Part shown: one piece after another, positions 44,692 through 54,021 of the stretch
Numbering within the stretch: the first letter of the stretch is position 1
Layout: the number at the start of each line of letters is the position of its first letter
Source of the DNA: Saltatorellus ferox
Lineage (GTDB): Bacteria > Planctomycetota > UBA1135 > GCA-002686595
DNA length: 64,000 nt
NCBI GenBank assembly: GCA_007751475.1
Contig: CP036434.1
Span: 2,294,001-2,358,000, forward strand
Direction of reading: 5' to 3'
The notes under the pieces: generated by a model
Seen by the model: only the letters and a program-made list of their open reading frames with translations
Database searches by the model: none
Told to the model about the DNA's origin: nothing
Position numbers and translations under genes: made by a program

Positions 44692-47600
44692 TCAGGCGGT
44701 GGCCAGGGAGATCCCGTCGCCCGTTCGAGCCCGCGCCTTCGCCGCGCGCTTCGTGACGCTGCGCGCGACCACGATGTGCAGCGCCGGGACCAGCGTGATC
44801 GCGATGAGCGTCGCGCCAGCGACCCCGCCCGCGATCGCGACCGCCAGAGGCGGCCAGAAGGCGCCGCCGGCCACGATGAGAGGCGCGAAACCGGCCATCG
44901 TGGTCAGGGAGGTCGAGAAGACGTGACGCGAGGCGCGTCGCACGATCTGAACGGTTGCGTCGATGTCTCCACGGTCAGCCCCCTCGTCTTCGCGAAGGGC
45001 GGCGAGCACGACGATCGAGTCGTTGATCGCGACGCCGATCAGGCCCATCGCTCCCACGATCGTCATGAATCCGAACGGAGCTCCGTAGACGGCGACCGCG
45101 AGAAGCGCGAGGCCCACGGCCAGGAACCCGACGATCGCGATGATGCCCGCCATCCGGAACGAGTTGAAGGTCAAGACGAGCGCTGCGGCCATCAGCACCA
45201 GCAGCAGCGCGGCAGAACCCGCGAGGTTGCCGACCGCCTCGTCGCGCTTTGCGCTCTCGCCGCCGACCTCCAGCTCGTAGCCGTCGGGGGCCTCGAAGCC
45301 CTCCGATTCCAGGGCCTCCAGCAGCTGGCCGAGGACCTCGCTCGGGAGCGTGCCCGCTTCGAGGAACCCCTGGGTCGTGTTCACGCGGCGACGGTTTCGG
45401 TGCGCGATGACCGCGGTCTCGGGGACCAGCGTCAGGTCGCCGAGGGAGGCGAGGTTCGTCCAGCCCTCGGCCGTCGGAAGGATGAGCGTCTCGACCTGGC
45501 GCGCCGAGCCGCGGACGAGATCGCCCACGCGCACGCGCACCGGAAGCTCTTCGGTCGCTTCGATGAGCGAGCCGCCCGTCACGCCGGTGAGGCTCTGCTC
45601 CAGGGCGGCGGCGACGCCGCGGTTGTCGGTGCCGACGAGCCGAGCCGTCTCGTCGTCGAGGTCCAGCCGCAGCTTCGGGGCACCGCCGTCCAAGGTCGAG
45701 CGAACGTGCGTCACGTTGGGCAGTCGCGTCAGCGCGAGGCGCACCTCGTCGCCGAGTGCGCGGAGACGCTGCAGGTCGGGCCCGTAGAGGTGCATCTCGA
45801 CGGGCGCGTCGAAGGGCGGTCCCTGCTCGATCTGCTGGGCGAGCACGACGGCCTGGGGCACGGCCTCGTCGAGGGCCGCCTGGATGTCTCGCACCACCTG
45901 GATGGAGTCCTCCGGGCCATCGAGCTGGATGAGCGCCTGGGCAAAGAACGGCGCGTCGCGCTGGGTCTCGACCAGGTTGTAGTAGTACTTGGGGCTGCTC
46001 TGCCCGACGAAAAGATGGACGCGCTCCACGCGAGGGTGCGCGACGGCGACGTCCCGTGCACGGAGCGCGAGTTCCCTCGTCGTCTCGAGCGAGGAGACCG
46101 GCGCGAGCAGGAGCTTCACGTTGAACTGGTCGCGGTCCGCGGGCGGAAAGAACTGCTCGGGGAGCCGCGGCGCGGCGAGGAAGCCTAGAAACGGTGCAAG
46201 GATGGCCAGGGCCACCGCCAGAACCGGCCTTCCGAAGAGAAAGCCGAGCGCGCCGGAGTAAGCACGGTCGAGCCGCGGGAAATAGAGACCGCGTCCGAGG
46301 AACGTGTCCGCGCCCTTGGCCGGAAAGACCTTGTCCAGGAGCCCCGTGAGCGCGGGCGTGATCGTGAGGGCGAGGAAGAACGAGCAGGCGATCGCCAGGA
46401 TCACGCTCAGCGCGATGGGGCCGACGAATTCCCCGGCGCCGCCGGGCATCAGCGCGATCGGCGCGAAGGCCATGCAGGTCGTCAGCGTGGAGCCGAACAG
46501 CGGCACGGCCAGGTGTTTGACCGCAGCGCCGACGGCCTCGGCGCGATCGTCGCCGCGCTGGAGCCTGTGCCGTACCTCGTCCACCACGACGATCGCGTTG
46601 TCGATCAAGAGGCCGAGCGCGATGATCATCCCGGTCACGGACATCTGGTGGAGCGGCACGCCGATCGTGCGCAGGCCCTGGAGCACCATGAGGGTGGTCA
46701 GCGGCAGCGCGGTCCCGACGAGAATGGCCGAGCGCCATCCCATCGTGAAGAACAGCACGACCATCACGAGAACGGCGCCGAACAGGAAGTTGAAGACGAG
46801 GTTGCCGAGCCGCTCCTCCGTGTACTTGCTCTGGTCGAACAGGACCTCTCCACCGACGCCCGCAGGAAGCGCTTCGTGGAAGGAGTCGGTCACGGCTCGG
46901 GCGCGCTCCGACCACACGTCGACGCGGCGTCCCACCTCCATGCGCGCCGCCACGACGACGCCCTCTTCGCCATCGATCAGCGCGAGGCTTTCGATGGGCT
47001 GCACCTCGGACTTGGTGATCGTCGCGATGTCCCCGAGGCGCACGAATGCGTCGCCTCCGCCACCGCGATCGATGAGCACGTCGCGGATTCTGTCGAGGGA
47101 TTCGATCTCGCCCGAGACCTCCAGCTGGATCTCGTTCGTCGCGCCGGAGACTTCCCCCGCCGCGACCTTGGAGTCGCTGCGTTCGATCGCGGCCGAGACG
47201 AGCCTCGCGTCGAGGCCGAGGGACGCCATCTGGGCGGGATCGAGCTCCACGAGTACCTCTTCCTGGGGCGCCCCGGACAGCGCCACGTCGTGGGTTCCGG
47301 GAACCGCGCGAAGCTTGTCGGCGAGCTCCTCGGCGAGACGGCCGAGGATCGTGCGATTGGGCGTCGAATCGAGCTCCCACGTCAGCCCGACGAGCAGCGT
47401 GTAGGCGCTGAGTTCGAACTCGACGAAGTCGGGCTCGCGCGCCCCGGGCGGAAGGTCTGGGACGATCCCGGCGAGGTCGTCGCGGATCTCGGTCCACACG
47501 GGGCCGACGTTGGCGATCTCGTCGCGCAGCTCGATGGCGACCGTCGACAGGCCCGCGCGGGAGACGGACTTGATCTCCTTGATCTCCTCGAACTCGGCGA

Positions 47601-47811
47601 GCATGTCCTCGACGACGTCGGTGACGAGGGCCTCGACGCGGGACGCGTCGGCGCCAGGGAAGGCCGTGAAGATCTGCGCGTTGCGCGAGGTGAGTTCGGG
47701 GTCCTCCGCGCGCGGGAGCAGCTGGAACGACGCGAAGCCCGCGACCAGGATCAGCATCAGCGTCAGCGTGAGCAGACGCGGGTTCCGGTAGTAGAGGTTC
47801 GAGAGATCCAT
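44692..47811 (-). CDS. RND efflux transporter permease (AcrB/MdtB-like)
   Basis: A 1039-residue inner-membrane pump of the RND superfamily. It has the normal layout: TM1 (LTLTLMLILVAGFASFQLL), large periplasmic porter domain, TM2-6, second periplasmic domain, TM7-12. TM4 contains GLLIDNAIVVVDE, the proton-relay region, with a single aspartate in place of the DD found in many drug exporters. It would export toxic compounds or lipids with the HlyD-type adaptor encoded five bases upstream. No outer-membrane factor is encoded in the window. Expression is probably controlled by the TetR protein at 49237. Confidence 0.93.
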   Translation of the reverse strand: MDLSNLYYRNPRLLTLTLMLILVAGFASFQLLPRAEDPELTSRNAQIFTAFPGADASRVEALVTDVVEDMLAEFEEIKEIKSVSRAGLSTVAIELRDEIANVGPVWTEIRDDLAGIVPDLPPGAREPDFVEFELSAYTLLVGLTWELDSTPNRTILGRLAEELADKLRAVPGTHDVALSGAPQEEVLVELDPAQMASLGLDARLVSAAIERSDSKVAAGEVSGATNEIQLEVSGEIESLDRIRDVLIDRGGGGDAFVRLGDIATITKSEVQPIESLALIDGEEGVVVAARMEVGRRVDVWSERARAVTDSFHEALPAGVGGEVLFDQSKYTEERLGNLVFNFLFGAVLVMVVLFFTMGWRSAILVGTALPLTTLMVLQGLRTIGVPLHQMSVTGMIIALGLLIDNAIVVVDEVRHRLQRGDDRAEAVGAAVKHLAVPLFGSTLTTCMAFAPIALMPGGAGEFVGPIALSVILAIACSFFLALTITPALTGLLDKVFPAKGADTFLGRGLYFPRLDRAYSGALGFLFGRPVLAVALAILAPFLGFLAAPRLPEQFFPPADRDQFNVKLLLAPVSSLETTRELALRARDVAVAHPRVERVHLFVGQSSPKYYYNLVETQRDAPFFAQALIQLDGPEDSIQVVRDIQAALDEAVPQAVVLAQQIEQGPPFDAPVEMHLYGPDLQRLRALGDEVRLALTRLPNVTHVRSTLDGGAPKLRLDLDDETARLVGTDNRGVAAALEQSLTGVTGGSLIEATEELPVRVRVGDLVRGSARQVETLILPTAEGWTNLASLGDLTLVPETAVIAHRNRRRVNTTQGFLEAGTLPSEVLGQLLEALESEGFEAPDGYELEVGGESAKRDEAVGNLAGSAALLLVLMAAALVLTFNSFRMAGIIAIVGFLAVGLALLAVAVYGAPFGFMTIVGAMGLIGVAINDSIVVLAALREDEGADRGDIDATVQIVRRASRHVFSTSLTTMAGFAPLIVAGGAFWPPLAVAIAGGVAGATLIAITLVPALHIVVARSVTKRAAKARARTGDGISLATA

Positions 47812-47816
47812 GGCGC

Positions 47817-49148
47817 TCAGCGAGTCCCCTGGTCGATCGGCTGGATCGCCTGCCCCGTCACGATGCGTCCGGCGCCGGACGCCACGATGGTCGTTTCCCC
47901 GTCGAAGGTGCCCCGGACGAACGCTTCGGACTCGTTGGCGGTCAGCACCTCCAGTTCGATGCGCACGGCCGTCGCGGGGCCGGATCCGCTCGCAGGCGCC
48001 TGGACCCCGAACGCACTCCAGAGCCCCCGCGCGCTCTCGGTGAGCGCGCCGATCGGGATCCAGGCCCCGTGCTCCTCTCGCTCCACCACGGTGTGGAGCG
48101 TGATGACGTCGCCGGGGCGCGCGCTGGCCTTCGTCGCCGACTCCTGGGACAGATCGAAGATCAGCGTGACCGTTCTCGTGCCGGGTGCGACCGTCCCGAG
48201 GGCGACCGTGCGGGTGGACTCGATCGTCTGGTCCCTGAGCTGCAGCCTACCGCGACCGTCCTCGGAGACGATTCTTTCGGCGAGTTCCACGGGCACGCCG
48301 ACGTGGGCTTCGAGGACCCCGGCTTCCACGAGCCGCACCGCGGCGCTCGGCACCTGCTGGGAGACGACGGCTCCCTCGTCGAGATAGCGCGCCGTGATGG
48401 TGCCCGCGAAAGGCGCCTTCAGGATCGTCTTCTCCAGGGACACGTCGATCGTGTGGAGCGACGCGTCGAGTTCGAGGAGAGCGCCGCGCTGGGCGGCGAT
48501 CGTCTCGTCGCGGGTTCCGTTCTCCAGCTCGGCGAGCTGAGCGCGGGCGGCCGCGAGGCGCGCGGCCAGCTGCTTCACGAGCGCTCGGGTCGAGTCGAGC
48601 TGCTCGGCGCTGATCGTGCCCTTCTCGGCCAGCTCTTCGCGTCGATCGCTCTGGAGCTTCGCCAGGTCCAGCTCTTCCTGGATCGCCTCCACGTTCGAGC
48701 GGGCAGCGTCGATGCTCTCCTTCCGCGGACCCTCCAGGAGTTCGTCGAGCACGGCCTGCAGGCGAATGCGCCGCGCCTCGACCTCTTCCCTTCGAGCCTC
48801 GAGTTCGGCCCGGTCGAGCGAGCCGATCGTCTCGCCCGCTTCCACCGTGTCGCCTTCATCGACGAGCAGCGCCGAGATCCTGCCGGATCCCTCGAACGCC
48901 AGGTCGGTGCTCTGTCGGGCGGTGATCTGGCCGGTGAACGTCCGCGGCACGTCGATCGTGTCGGTGGGCACGAGGCGCATGGTCTCCACGGGTAGAGCTC
49001 GGACCTCGGCGCCGGCGCCGGGTTCTCTTTCGCGAGCGTGGGCGGAGCGAGCGGCGACGAGGGCGTTCGCCCCGAAGCCGACGGCGACGAGGAGCAGGAG
49101 CCCCAGCAGCGTGGGTAGGAAGGACTTCCCGGAACTGGATCTCTTCAA
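47817..49148 (-). CDS. RND efflux periplasmic adaptor (HlyD family)
   Basis: A 443-residue membrane-fusion protein. An N-terminal anchor or signal (LPTLLGLLLLVAVGFGANAL) is followed by the split barrel-sandwich domain (GRISALLVDEGDTVEAGETI ... LKAPFAGTITARYLDEGAVV) around a long coiled coil about 110-220 (ELEARREEVEARRIRLQAVL, ELAEKGTISAEQLDSTRALV). A beta-barrel and membrane-proximal domain complete it. It couples the RND permease to an outer-membrane channel. A dyad at 49182-49196, matching one at the tetR promoter, lies 34 bases before the start. Confidence 0.92.
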   Translation of the reverse strand: MKRSSSGKSFLPTLLGLLLLVAVGFGANALVAARSAHAREREPGAGAEVRALPVETMRLVPTDTIDVPRTFTGQITARQSTDLAFEGSGRISALLVDEGDTVEAGETIGSLDRAELEARREEVEARRIRLQAVLDELLEGPRKESIDAARSNVEAIQEELDLAKLQSDRREELAEKGTISAEQLDSTRALVKQLAARLAAARAQLAELENGTRDETIAAQRGALLELDASLHTIDVSLEKTILKAPFAGTITARYLDEGAVVSQQVPSAAVRLVEAGVLEAHVGVPVELAERIVSEDGRGRLQLRDQTIESTRTVALGTVAPGTRTVTLIFDLSQESATKASARPGDVITLHTVVEREEHGAWIPIGALTESARGLWSAFGVQAPASGSGPATAVRIELEVLTANESEAFVRGTFDGETTIVASGAGRIVTGQAIQPIDQGTR

Positions 49149-49181
49149 AGTGAGCGAAGCTGGCTGCGGTTAGAAAGTTTC

Positions 49182-49196
49182 TTGACGAAACGTCGA
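49182..49196. promoter_or_regulatory. Putative TetR operator upstream of the efflux operon
   Basis: TTGACGAAACGTCGA contains the perfect dyad GACG-AAA-CGTC. It matches the site at 49998-50012 in 11 of 15 positions over the shared pattern TGACGRAAYGTCRA. It lies 34-48 bases upstream of the adaptor start codon, a normal repressor position. Confidence 0.65.
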
Positions 49197-49236
49197 TTTT
49201 GGGCCGTTCAGAAAGGTCTGAGAGGTGGGGGGCGGG

Positions 49237-49986
49237 TCAGGCGGGGAGGAGTCCCGCGGCTTTCGCCTCGGTGGGAAAGACCTCTTCGAAGACCCTGAGG
49301 CGCGCGGACTCGTAGTCGTGTTCGGTGGACAGCGCCCTCCAGCCGAATCCGTCGAGGAGGACCTGGGAGTTGGCGACCAGAGCGGGCATGGGGTCCGTGA
49401 CCGCAGGGATGTTGAGATGGCTCTCCAGATCGCGCATGAGGAACGCGCCGGTGTAGAGGTTCCAGAGGCCGACGCAGACCTGCTCGACGCTCTGGCCGGG
49501 GCGCAGCGCGAGGTCGCCGGAGGCGACGGCGTCGCGGATGACCCCGGTCGCCGTCCCGAAACAGCGAAACACGCACGTATCCAGGGATAACGACCGTTCT
49601 GGAGTGATCTTCTCCGAGCCCGAGGAGCTCTTGATCACCCGCTCCGCTTGCTCATGGTGGGGGAATAGCGTGAAAAAAAGCTCGGCGGCGGCGCCGATCG
49701 CGCCCATGCGCTCACGCGTGGTTCCGCGGAAGGTCGCAGCCCGCTCGAAGAGTTCGGCCCGCGTGTTGGCGCTCCGAACGGCGACCGCAGCGAGGAGGTC
49801 CTCCTTGCTCACGAAGTGCTGGTAGACCGTGCCCTTCGAGACGCCCACTTCTTCTGCGATCCGGTCCATGGAGAGGCCGAGGTAGCCGCGCTCCAGCAAC
49901 ATCGCCTGGGCCAGATCGAGGATCGTCTGTTCCCGTTCGCGGATCTCTTGCTGCTTGGCACTCACAGTTCGCATGGGGGCCAGCAT
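49237..49986 (-). CDS. TetR/AcrR family transcriptional regulator
   Basis: A 249-residue repressor-type regulator. The N-terminal TetR helix-turn-helix is clear: ILDLAQAMLLERGYLGLSMD, then IAEEVGVSKGTVYQHFVSKE with the usual recognition helix. The rest is an all-helical ligand-binding and dimer domain (about 75-235) that is not informative about the ligand. Starts at 49986 or 49974 are both possible. It lies immediately upstream of the adaptor/pump genes in the same direction, with 88 bases between. Matching dyads at both promoters suggest it represses itself and the pump. Confidence 0.92.
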   Translation of the reverse strand: MLAPMRTVSAKQQEIREREQTILDLAQAMLLERGYLGLSMDRIAEEVGVSKGTVYQHFVSKEDLLAAVAVRSANTRAELFERAATFRGTTRERMGAIGAAAELFFTLFPHHEQAERVIKSSSGSEKITPERSLSLDTCVFRCFGTATGVIRDAVASGDLALRPGQSVEQVCVGLWNLYTGAFLMRDLESHLNIPAVTDPMPALVANSQVLLDGFGWRALSTEHDYESARLRVFEEVFPTEAKAAGLLPA

Positions 49987-49997
49987 GGCCCAGATTC

Positions 49998-50012
49998 CTG
50001 ACGGAATGTCAA
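49998..50012. promoter_or_regulatory. Putative TetR operator upstream of the regulator gene
   Basis: CTGACGGAATGTCAA contains the dyad TGAC-N5-GTCA and lies 12 bases upstream of the first regulator start codon (49986). It shares the TGACGRAAYGTCRA pattern with the site in front of the adaptor gene. hutU starts 87 bases to the right on the other strand, so an effect on hutU is possible but not implied. Confidence 0.65.
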
Positions 50013-50098
50013 TAAATTGCCACGAATCGCAAAAGACCTGCGGCGCGGCAGACTGACCCGGTCCCTCGTGGGCCCATGTCCGTTAGATTGCCCGGGCC

Positions 50099-51817
50099 AT
50101 GACCCTGCAAACGAACGACGCGAAAGCCACCACCGAGAGCGCCACCATGAGCCCCTTCAGCCACATCCCGACCGGGCCGCAGAAGGCCCCTCGTGGGAAC
50201 GAGCGAACCTGCAAGACCTGGGCGGCCGAGGCCGCCATGCGGATGCTCATGAACAACCTCGACGCGGAGGTCGCCGAGATCCCGGAGGAGCTGGTCGTCT
50301 ACGGGGGGACGGGCAAGGCGGCCCGCAACTGGCCCGCGTTCCAGGCGATCATCGGGACGCTCCAGCGGCTGGAGCCCGACGAGACCCTCCTCGTGCAATC
50401 GGGCAAGCCCGTCGGCGTGTTCCGCACCCATGAGCGCGCGCCGCGCGTCCTCATCGCGAACTCGAACCTCGTCGGCAACTGGGCGAACTGGGATCACTTC
50501 CGCAAGCTGGAGGAGGCCGGGAAGATGATGTACGGGCAGATGACCGCCGGGTCCTGGATCTACATCGGGACCCAGGGGATCCTTCAGGGTACCTACGAGA
50601 CGTTTGCTGCGTCGGCGCGCAAGCACTTCGGCGGTACCCTGAAGAATCGGCTCGTCGTGACGGCCGGGCTCGGCGGGATGGGCGGGGCGCAGCCGCTGGC
50701 CGCGACCATGAACGAGGGCACCTGTCTCGCCGCGGACATCGACCCGGCGCGGATCGACTTCCGCCTTCGCACGCGTTATGTGGACCAGCGCATCGATGAC
50801 CTCGACGAAGCCATCGACACAGCGCTTGCGTGGAAGCAGGAAGGGCGCGCTCAGTCGATCGGCGTCCCCTGCAACGCGGTCACCTTGCTGCGGCGTTTGA
50901 TCGAGCGCGACATCGTTCCCGATGTGCTGACGGACCAGACGAGCGCCCACGACCCGCTCGCTGGCTATGTGCCGGACGGGCTGACCGAGGAAGAGGCGGT
51001 CGCCCTGCGCGCGAGCGATCCAAAGGACTACGAGCACCGCTCGTATGAGACGATGAAGGAGCACTGCCTGCTCATGATCGAGCTGCAGAAGCGCGGGGCG
51101 GACACCTTCGACTATGGCAACAATCTCCGCGGCCACGCCAAGGAAGCGGGGCTCGAGAACGCGTTCGACTTCGAGGGATTCGTTCCGAAGTACATCCGGC
51201 CGCAGTTCTGCGAGGGGCGCGGGCCGTTCCGCTGGGTCGCCCTCTCGGGGGATCCGGCCGACATCCACAAGACGGACCAGATCCTGCTGGACCTGTTCCC
51301 CGTGGACGAGGCGCTGGGCCGCTGGCTTCGGATGGCCCAGGAGCGTGTGGCGTTCCAGGGGCTTCCGGCGCGGATCTGCTGGCTCGGGTACGGCGAGCGC
51401 GCGAAGGCCGGGAAGGCATTCAACGAGGCCGTTCGGAGCGGAGAGCTGTCCGCCCCGATCGTCATCGGGCGGGATCACCTCGACTGCGGCTCGGTGGCCT
51501 CGCCGAACCGTGAGACCGAAGCGATGAAAGATGGAACGGATGCCGTGGCGGATTGGGCGATCCTCAACGCCCTCGTGAACACGGCGTCCGGGGCCAGCTG
51601 GGTCAGCTTCCACCACGGCGGCGGCGTAGGGATGGGCTACAGCCTCCACGCGGGCCAGGTCACGGTGGCCGATGGCACCGACGAGGCGGGAGAGGCCCTC
51701 GATCGCGTCCTCACCGCGGATCCAGGCATGGGCGTGATCCGGCACGTCGACGCTGGCTACGACGAGGCCATTGCGTGCGCGAACGAGCGAGGCGTGGACG
51801 TCCCGATGGGGCTGTAG
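50099..51817 (+). CDS. hutU: Urocanate hydratase
   Basis: Second enzyme of histidine degradation, adding water to urocanate to give imidazolonepropionate, with tightly bound NAD+. The 572-residue protein matches the family along its length: [51 protein letters not shown] (NAD site), [20 protein letters not shown] with the conserved cysteine, and [20 protein letters not shown]. No other hut genes are present here. The start at 50099 gives a short, poorly conserved leader; an internal ATG 17 residues later is possible. A strong terminator follows. Confidence 0.96.
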   Translation: MTLQTNDAKATTESATMSPFSHIPTGPQKAPRGNERTCKTWAAEAAMRMLMNNLDAEVAEIPEELVVYGGTGKAARNWPAFQAIIGTLQRLEPDETLLVQSGKPVGVFRTHERAPRVLIANSNLVGNWANWDHFRKLEEAGKMMYGQMTAGSWIYIGTQGILQGTYETFAASARKHFGGTLKNRLVVTAGLGGMGGAQPLAATMNEGTCLAADIDPARIDFRLRTRYVDQRIDDLDEAIDTALAWKQEGRAQSIGVPCNAVTLLRRLIERDIVPDVLTDQTSAHDPLAGYVPDGLTEEEAVALRASDPKDYEHRSYETMKEHCLLMIELQKRGADTFDYGNNLRGHAKEAGLENAFDFEGFVPKYIRPQFCEGRGPFRWVALSGDPADIHKTDQILLDLFPVDEALGRWLRMAQERVAFQGLPARICWLGYGERAKAGKAFNEAVRSGELSAPIVIGRDHLDCGSVASPNRETEAMKDGTDAVADWAILNALVNTASGASWVSFHHGGGVGMGYSLHAGQVTVADGTDEAGEALDRVLTADPGMGVIRHVDAGYDEAIACANERGVDVPMGL

Positions 51818-51864
51818 TCGCTTCGGGCACAAGTCGTCCCCCCCTGGAGGGCGGGGCGCCCCTG

Positions 51865-51908
51865 CGAGGGCTGGCCGTGGGAAACCGCGGCCGGCCCTCG
51901 TTCGTTTT
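51865..51908 (+). terminator. Rho-independent terminator of hutU
   Basis: CGAGGGCTGGCCGT (51865-51878) pairs with 51887-51900 as a 14-bp stem with two G-U pairs over an eight-base loop, followed by UUCGUUUU. It starts 48 bases past the stop. This is the most canonical terminator in the window. Confidence 0.8.
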
Positions 51909-52066
51909 CGCTGGCTTCGAAAGTCTCGGATCCGGGAAAGTTCGCGCAACCGTCCGGGGGGTTGCCCCATGAACCCCACGTCCGGCGTCTCCCAGGGCGG
52001 TGTTCCCCTGCCGGCACTTTTTCTCTCTCTTCGTTTCTCATCCCTCGATATCGAGTCACTCTGACC

Positions 52067-53749
52067 ATGACCTACTGCCACACTGCCGATCCAATCGCCC
52101 GGGACGAACGTTCCAAGCGGCTGCTGCCTTTCCTGATCGCGGCTTCCGCTTTCTCCGTGATTTCCTCCTCGGCGCTGGCTGCTGGCGAGAGGGGCGAGAG
52201 TTCGCCCGCGGCGGGCCAGCTGCTTCAGCTCCGCTGTGAAGCCGCCGAGGAGGCTACCGGTGTGATCGGGCGGACCGTGGCGTTCCACACCGATGGCGAC
52301 GGTCGGCTCGACCTGATCGCGAAGGTCAGCGATGAGCTGATCTGGGTCACGGCTCCCGACCCGCTTCAGCACTCCTCGACCCTCGGGATCGCGGGCGTGA
52401 CGGCGTTCGCAGCCTTCGAGCGAGTCGGTACGGGCATCGGTGCTCTCGTCGTGGCCCATGCGGGCGGAGTCGAACTCGTGGTTCGCGACCTCGCGCAGAT
52501 GCGGGTCTTCGCGCCGATCCGCACGCCCCTGGGCACATCGAGCTGGGCTCACGCGCGCTCCGTGGTCGCTGCGGATGTCGACGGCGATGGCGACATGGAC
52601 ATCTTCGGTTTGAGCGCGGACGGCACGCAGCTTCTGCAGCTCGAGCAATCCGCGCCGGACGTCTTCGTGGAGCTGGCGGCGGTCTCGCTCGGCGCGGAAC
52701 TCGATGAACTCCGTGCGATTCAGTGGAGCGCGGGTCAAACCGCGCTCGCCGCGATTCTCCGGAGCGCGCTGGATTCCGCGTGTGTGATCGGAGGCGACGG
52801 TACGCTCTATCGCGCCGAGTCCTTCGCGGGCAGCATCGACGACATCGCCGTCGTTCGTGACGCCCATGCCGCTGGTGTGGACGGCCTCGCCGTTCTCAGC
52901 GGCGCGGCGATCACGTTCATGCGTCCCTCGACTCCGCTGGAATCGCCCGTCAACGTGGCTCCGGTGGCACCCACGAGCATCAGCGCGGCGGATGTGGACG
53001 CCGACGGGCGCGTCGACGTGCTCTTGAACTCATCGACCGTGGACCAGGTGACCGCGCTCCTCGGACAGGACCGCTCGTCCACCGGTGGTGCCACCTTCGT
53101 CGCGCCCAACGCGGCGACGGCGATCTCGATTCCCCTGGAGCAAACGGGCGCCTCGATGGCGGGCCAGCTCGCCAATCCGGTAGGCGCTGACTTCGACCGC
53201 GACGGTGATATCGATATCTTTCAGCTGATCGAGTCCACGCGGGGGGCCTGCGTTCAGCGGAACGTCGCCATGGACGAGACGACGCTGACGCCCGTGATGA
53301 CCAACTTCGAGTACTTCAACACCCCGACCGGGCCGCTCGCGTTCGTCTACGTCGATGCCCTCGTCATGGGCGATGGCGCCGCGCCGAATCGCCTCGAGAT
53401 CACGATCAGCACGCAGCCCCAGGGAGCCGCGCCGGAAGACGAGGAACAGCACTGTTTGCACCTGCTCTACGAGGTGGGGTCTTCCACGAGTGGCACCGGT
53501 GACATGGTGACCTTGCCTCTTCCGGTCGATCTCGGGGACTACTCGACGCTGCTCATCCGCGGCTTCCGAGAAGACGCTGGAACCCAGGCGGTGGAGAGCG
53601 CCGGCGTGGAAGCCTGCTATCGACTGATTCGAACGTACAACTCGCTTCAGCGGGGAACGGACAGTGGCTTCGACTGGATAAGGACGAACGGTGGTCCGCA
53701 GGGAACCCCGCCCCCGCCCCCGCCCAAGCCCATCGACCCCTTTGCGTGA
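52067..53749 (+). CDS. Secreted FG-GAP/VCBS-type repeat protein
   Basis: A 560-residue exported protein. The ATG at 52067 opens a signal with an n-region rich in charges (DERSKRLLPFLIAASAFSVI, cleavage near ALAAGE). The longer frame from 51962 is not supported. Calcium-loop motifs of the FG-GAP/VCBS kind recur: DGDGRLDLIAKV, DVDGDGDMDIFGLS, DVDADGRVDVLLNS, DFDRDGDIDIFQL, implying a beta-propeller up to about residue 430. The last 120 residues form another beta-rich part ending in a proline tract (GTPPPPPPKPIDPFA). Function unknown, probably surface or periplasmic binding. A MITE-like palindrome lies 17 bases downstream of the stop. Confidence 0.8.
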   Translation: MTYCHTADPIARDERSKRLLPFLIAASAFSVISSSALAAGERGESSPAAGQLLQLRCEAAEEATGVIGRTVAFHTDGDGRLDLIAKVSDELIWVTAPDPLQHSSTLGIAGVTAFAAFERVGTGIGALVVAHAGGVELVVRDLAQMRVFAPIRTPLGTSSWAHARSVVAADVDGDGDMDIFGLSADGTQLLQLEQSAPDVFVELAAVSLGAELDELRAIQWSAGQTALAAILRSALDSACVIGGDGTLYRAESFAGSIDDIAVVRDAHAAGVDGLAVLSGAAITFMRPSTPLESPVNVAPVAPTSISAADVDADGRVDVLLNSSTVDQVTALLGQDRSSTGGATFVAPNAATAISIPLEQTGASMAGQLANPVGADFDRDGDIDIFQLIESTRGACVQRNVAMDETTLTPVMTNFEYFNTPTGPLAFVYVDALVMGDGAAPNRLEITISTQPQGAAPEDEEQHCLHLLYEVGSSTSGTGDMVTLPLPVDLGDYSTLLIRGFREDAGTQAVESAGVEACYRLIRTYNSLQRGTDSGFDWIRTNGGPQGTPPPPPPKPIDPFA

Positions 53750-53766
53750 GAGCCACGGGGAGCCTG

Positions 53767-53938
53767 AGCTAGTGCCCTGAATCAGAAGTTCGTCGCATTA
53801 GTTTTAGTCTGTTTCGTTTCGTAGCAAGGCGTCCGAACCACAGTGCGTAGCAGTAGTTCCGTCCAAGGTTCGGCAACGCAGCTACGGAGCGAAACAGGCG
53901 AAACTAATGCGACGAACTTCTGATTCAGGGCACTAGCT
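53767..53938. mobile_element. 172-bp palindromic MITE-like element (possible IS630/Tc1 type)
   Basis: Perfect 38-base inverted ends: 53767-53804 is the exact complement of 53901-53938. Inside them the arms stay similar but imperfect (CTGTTTCG, CGTAGC and CCGAACC on both sides), so nearly the whole element could fold into one hairpin. The ends read CTAGTGCCCTGAATCAG, so a TA target duplication next to GTGCCCTG is possible, as in IS630/Tc1 elements. There is no coding capacity. It lies between the stops of two convergent genes. No second copy is visible in this window. Confidence 0.75.
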
Positions 53939-53967
53939 TCCATTTTGCAGGCTGTTCGACGTTCCAG

Positions 53968-53991
53968 GCGTATCCGCCAACGCGGATACGC
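53968..53991 (-). terminator. 10-bp perfect hairpin, probable terminator of the CHAT gene
   Basis: GCGTATCCGC (53968-53977) and its exact complement (53982-53991) enclose a four-base loop CAAC, 31 bases past the CHAT gene stop in the leftward direction. There is no U tract after the stem. Confidence 0.6.
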
Positions 53992-54021
53992 GTCGAGCCA
54001 GCGCCATTCTTGCTCAGGCCC

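Noticed and set aside
46513..48387. 624-codon open frame on the plus strand
   Set aside because: It is opposite the RND permease and adaptor genes and shows no domain or export signal; shadow frame.
53750..54021. Transposase remnant within the palindromic element
   Set aside because: No open frame of useful length or transposase motif lies between the inverted ends.
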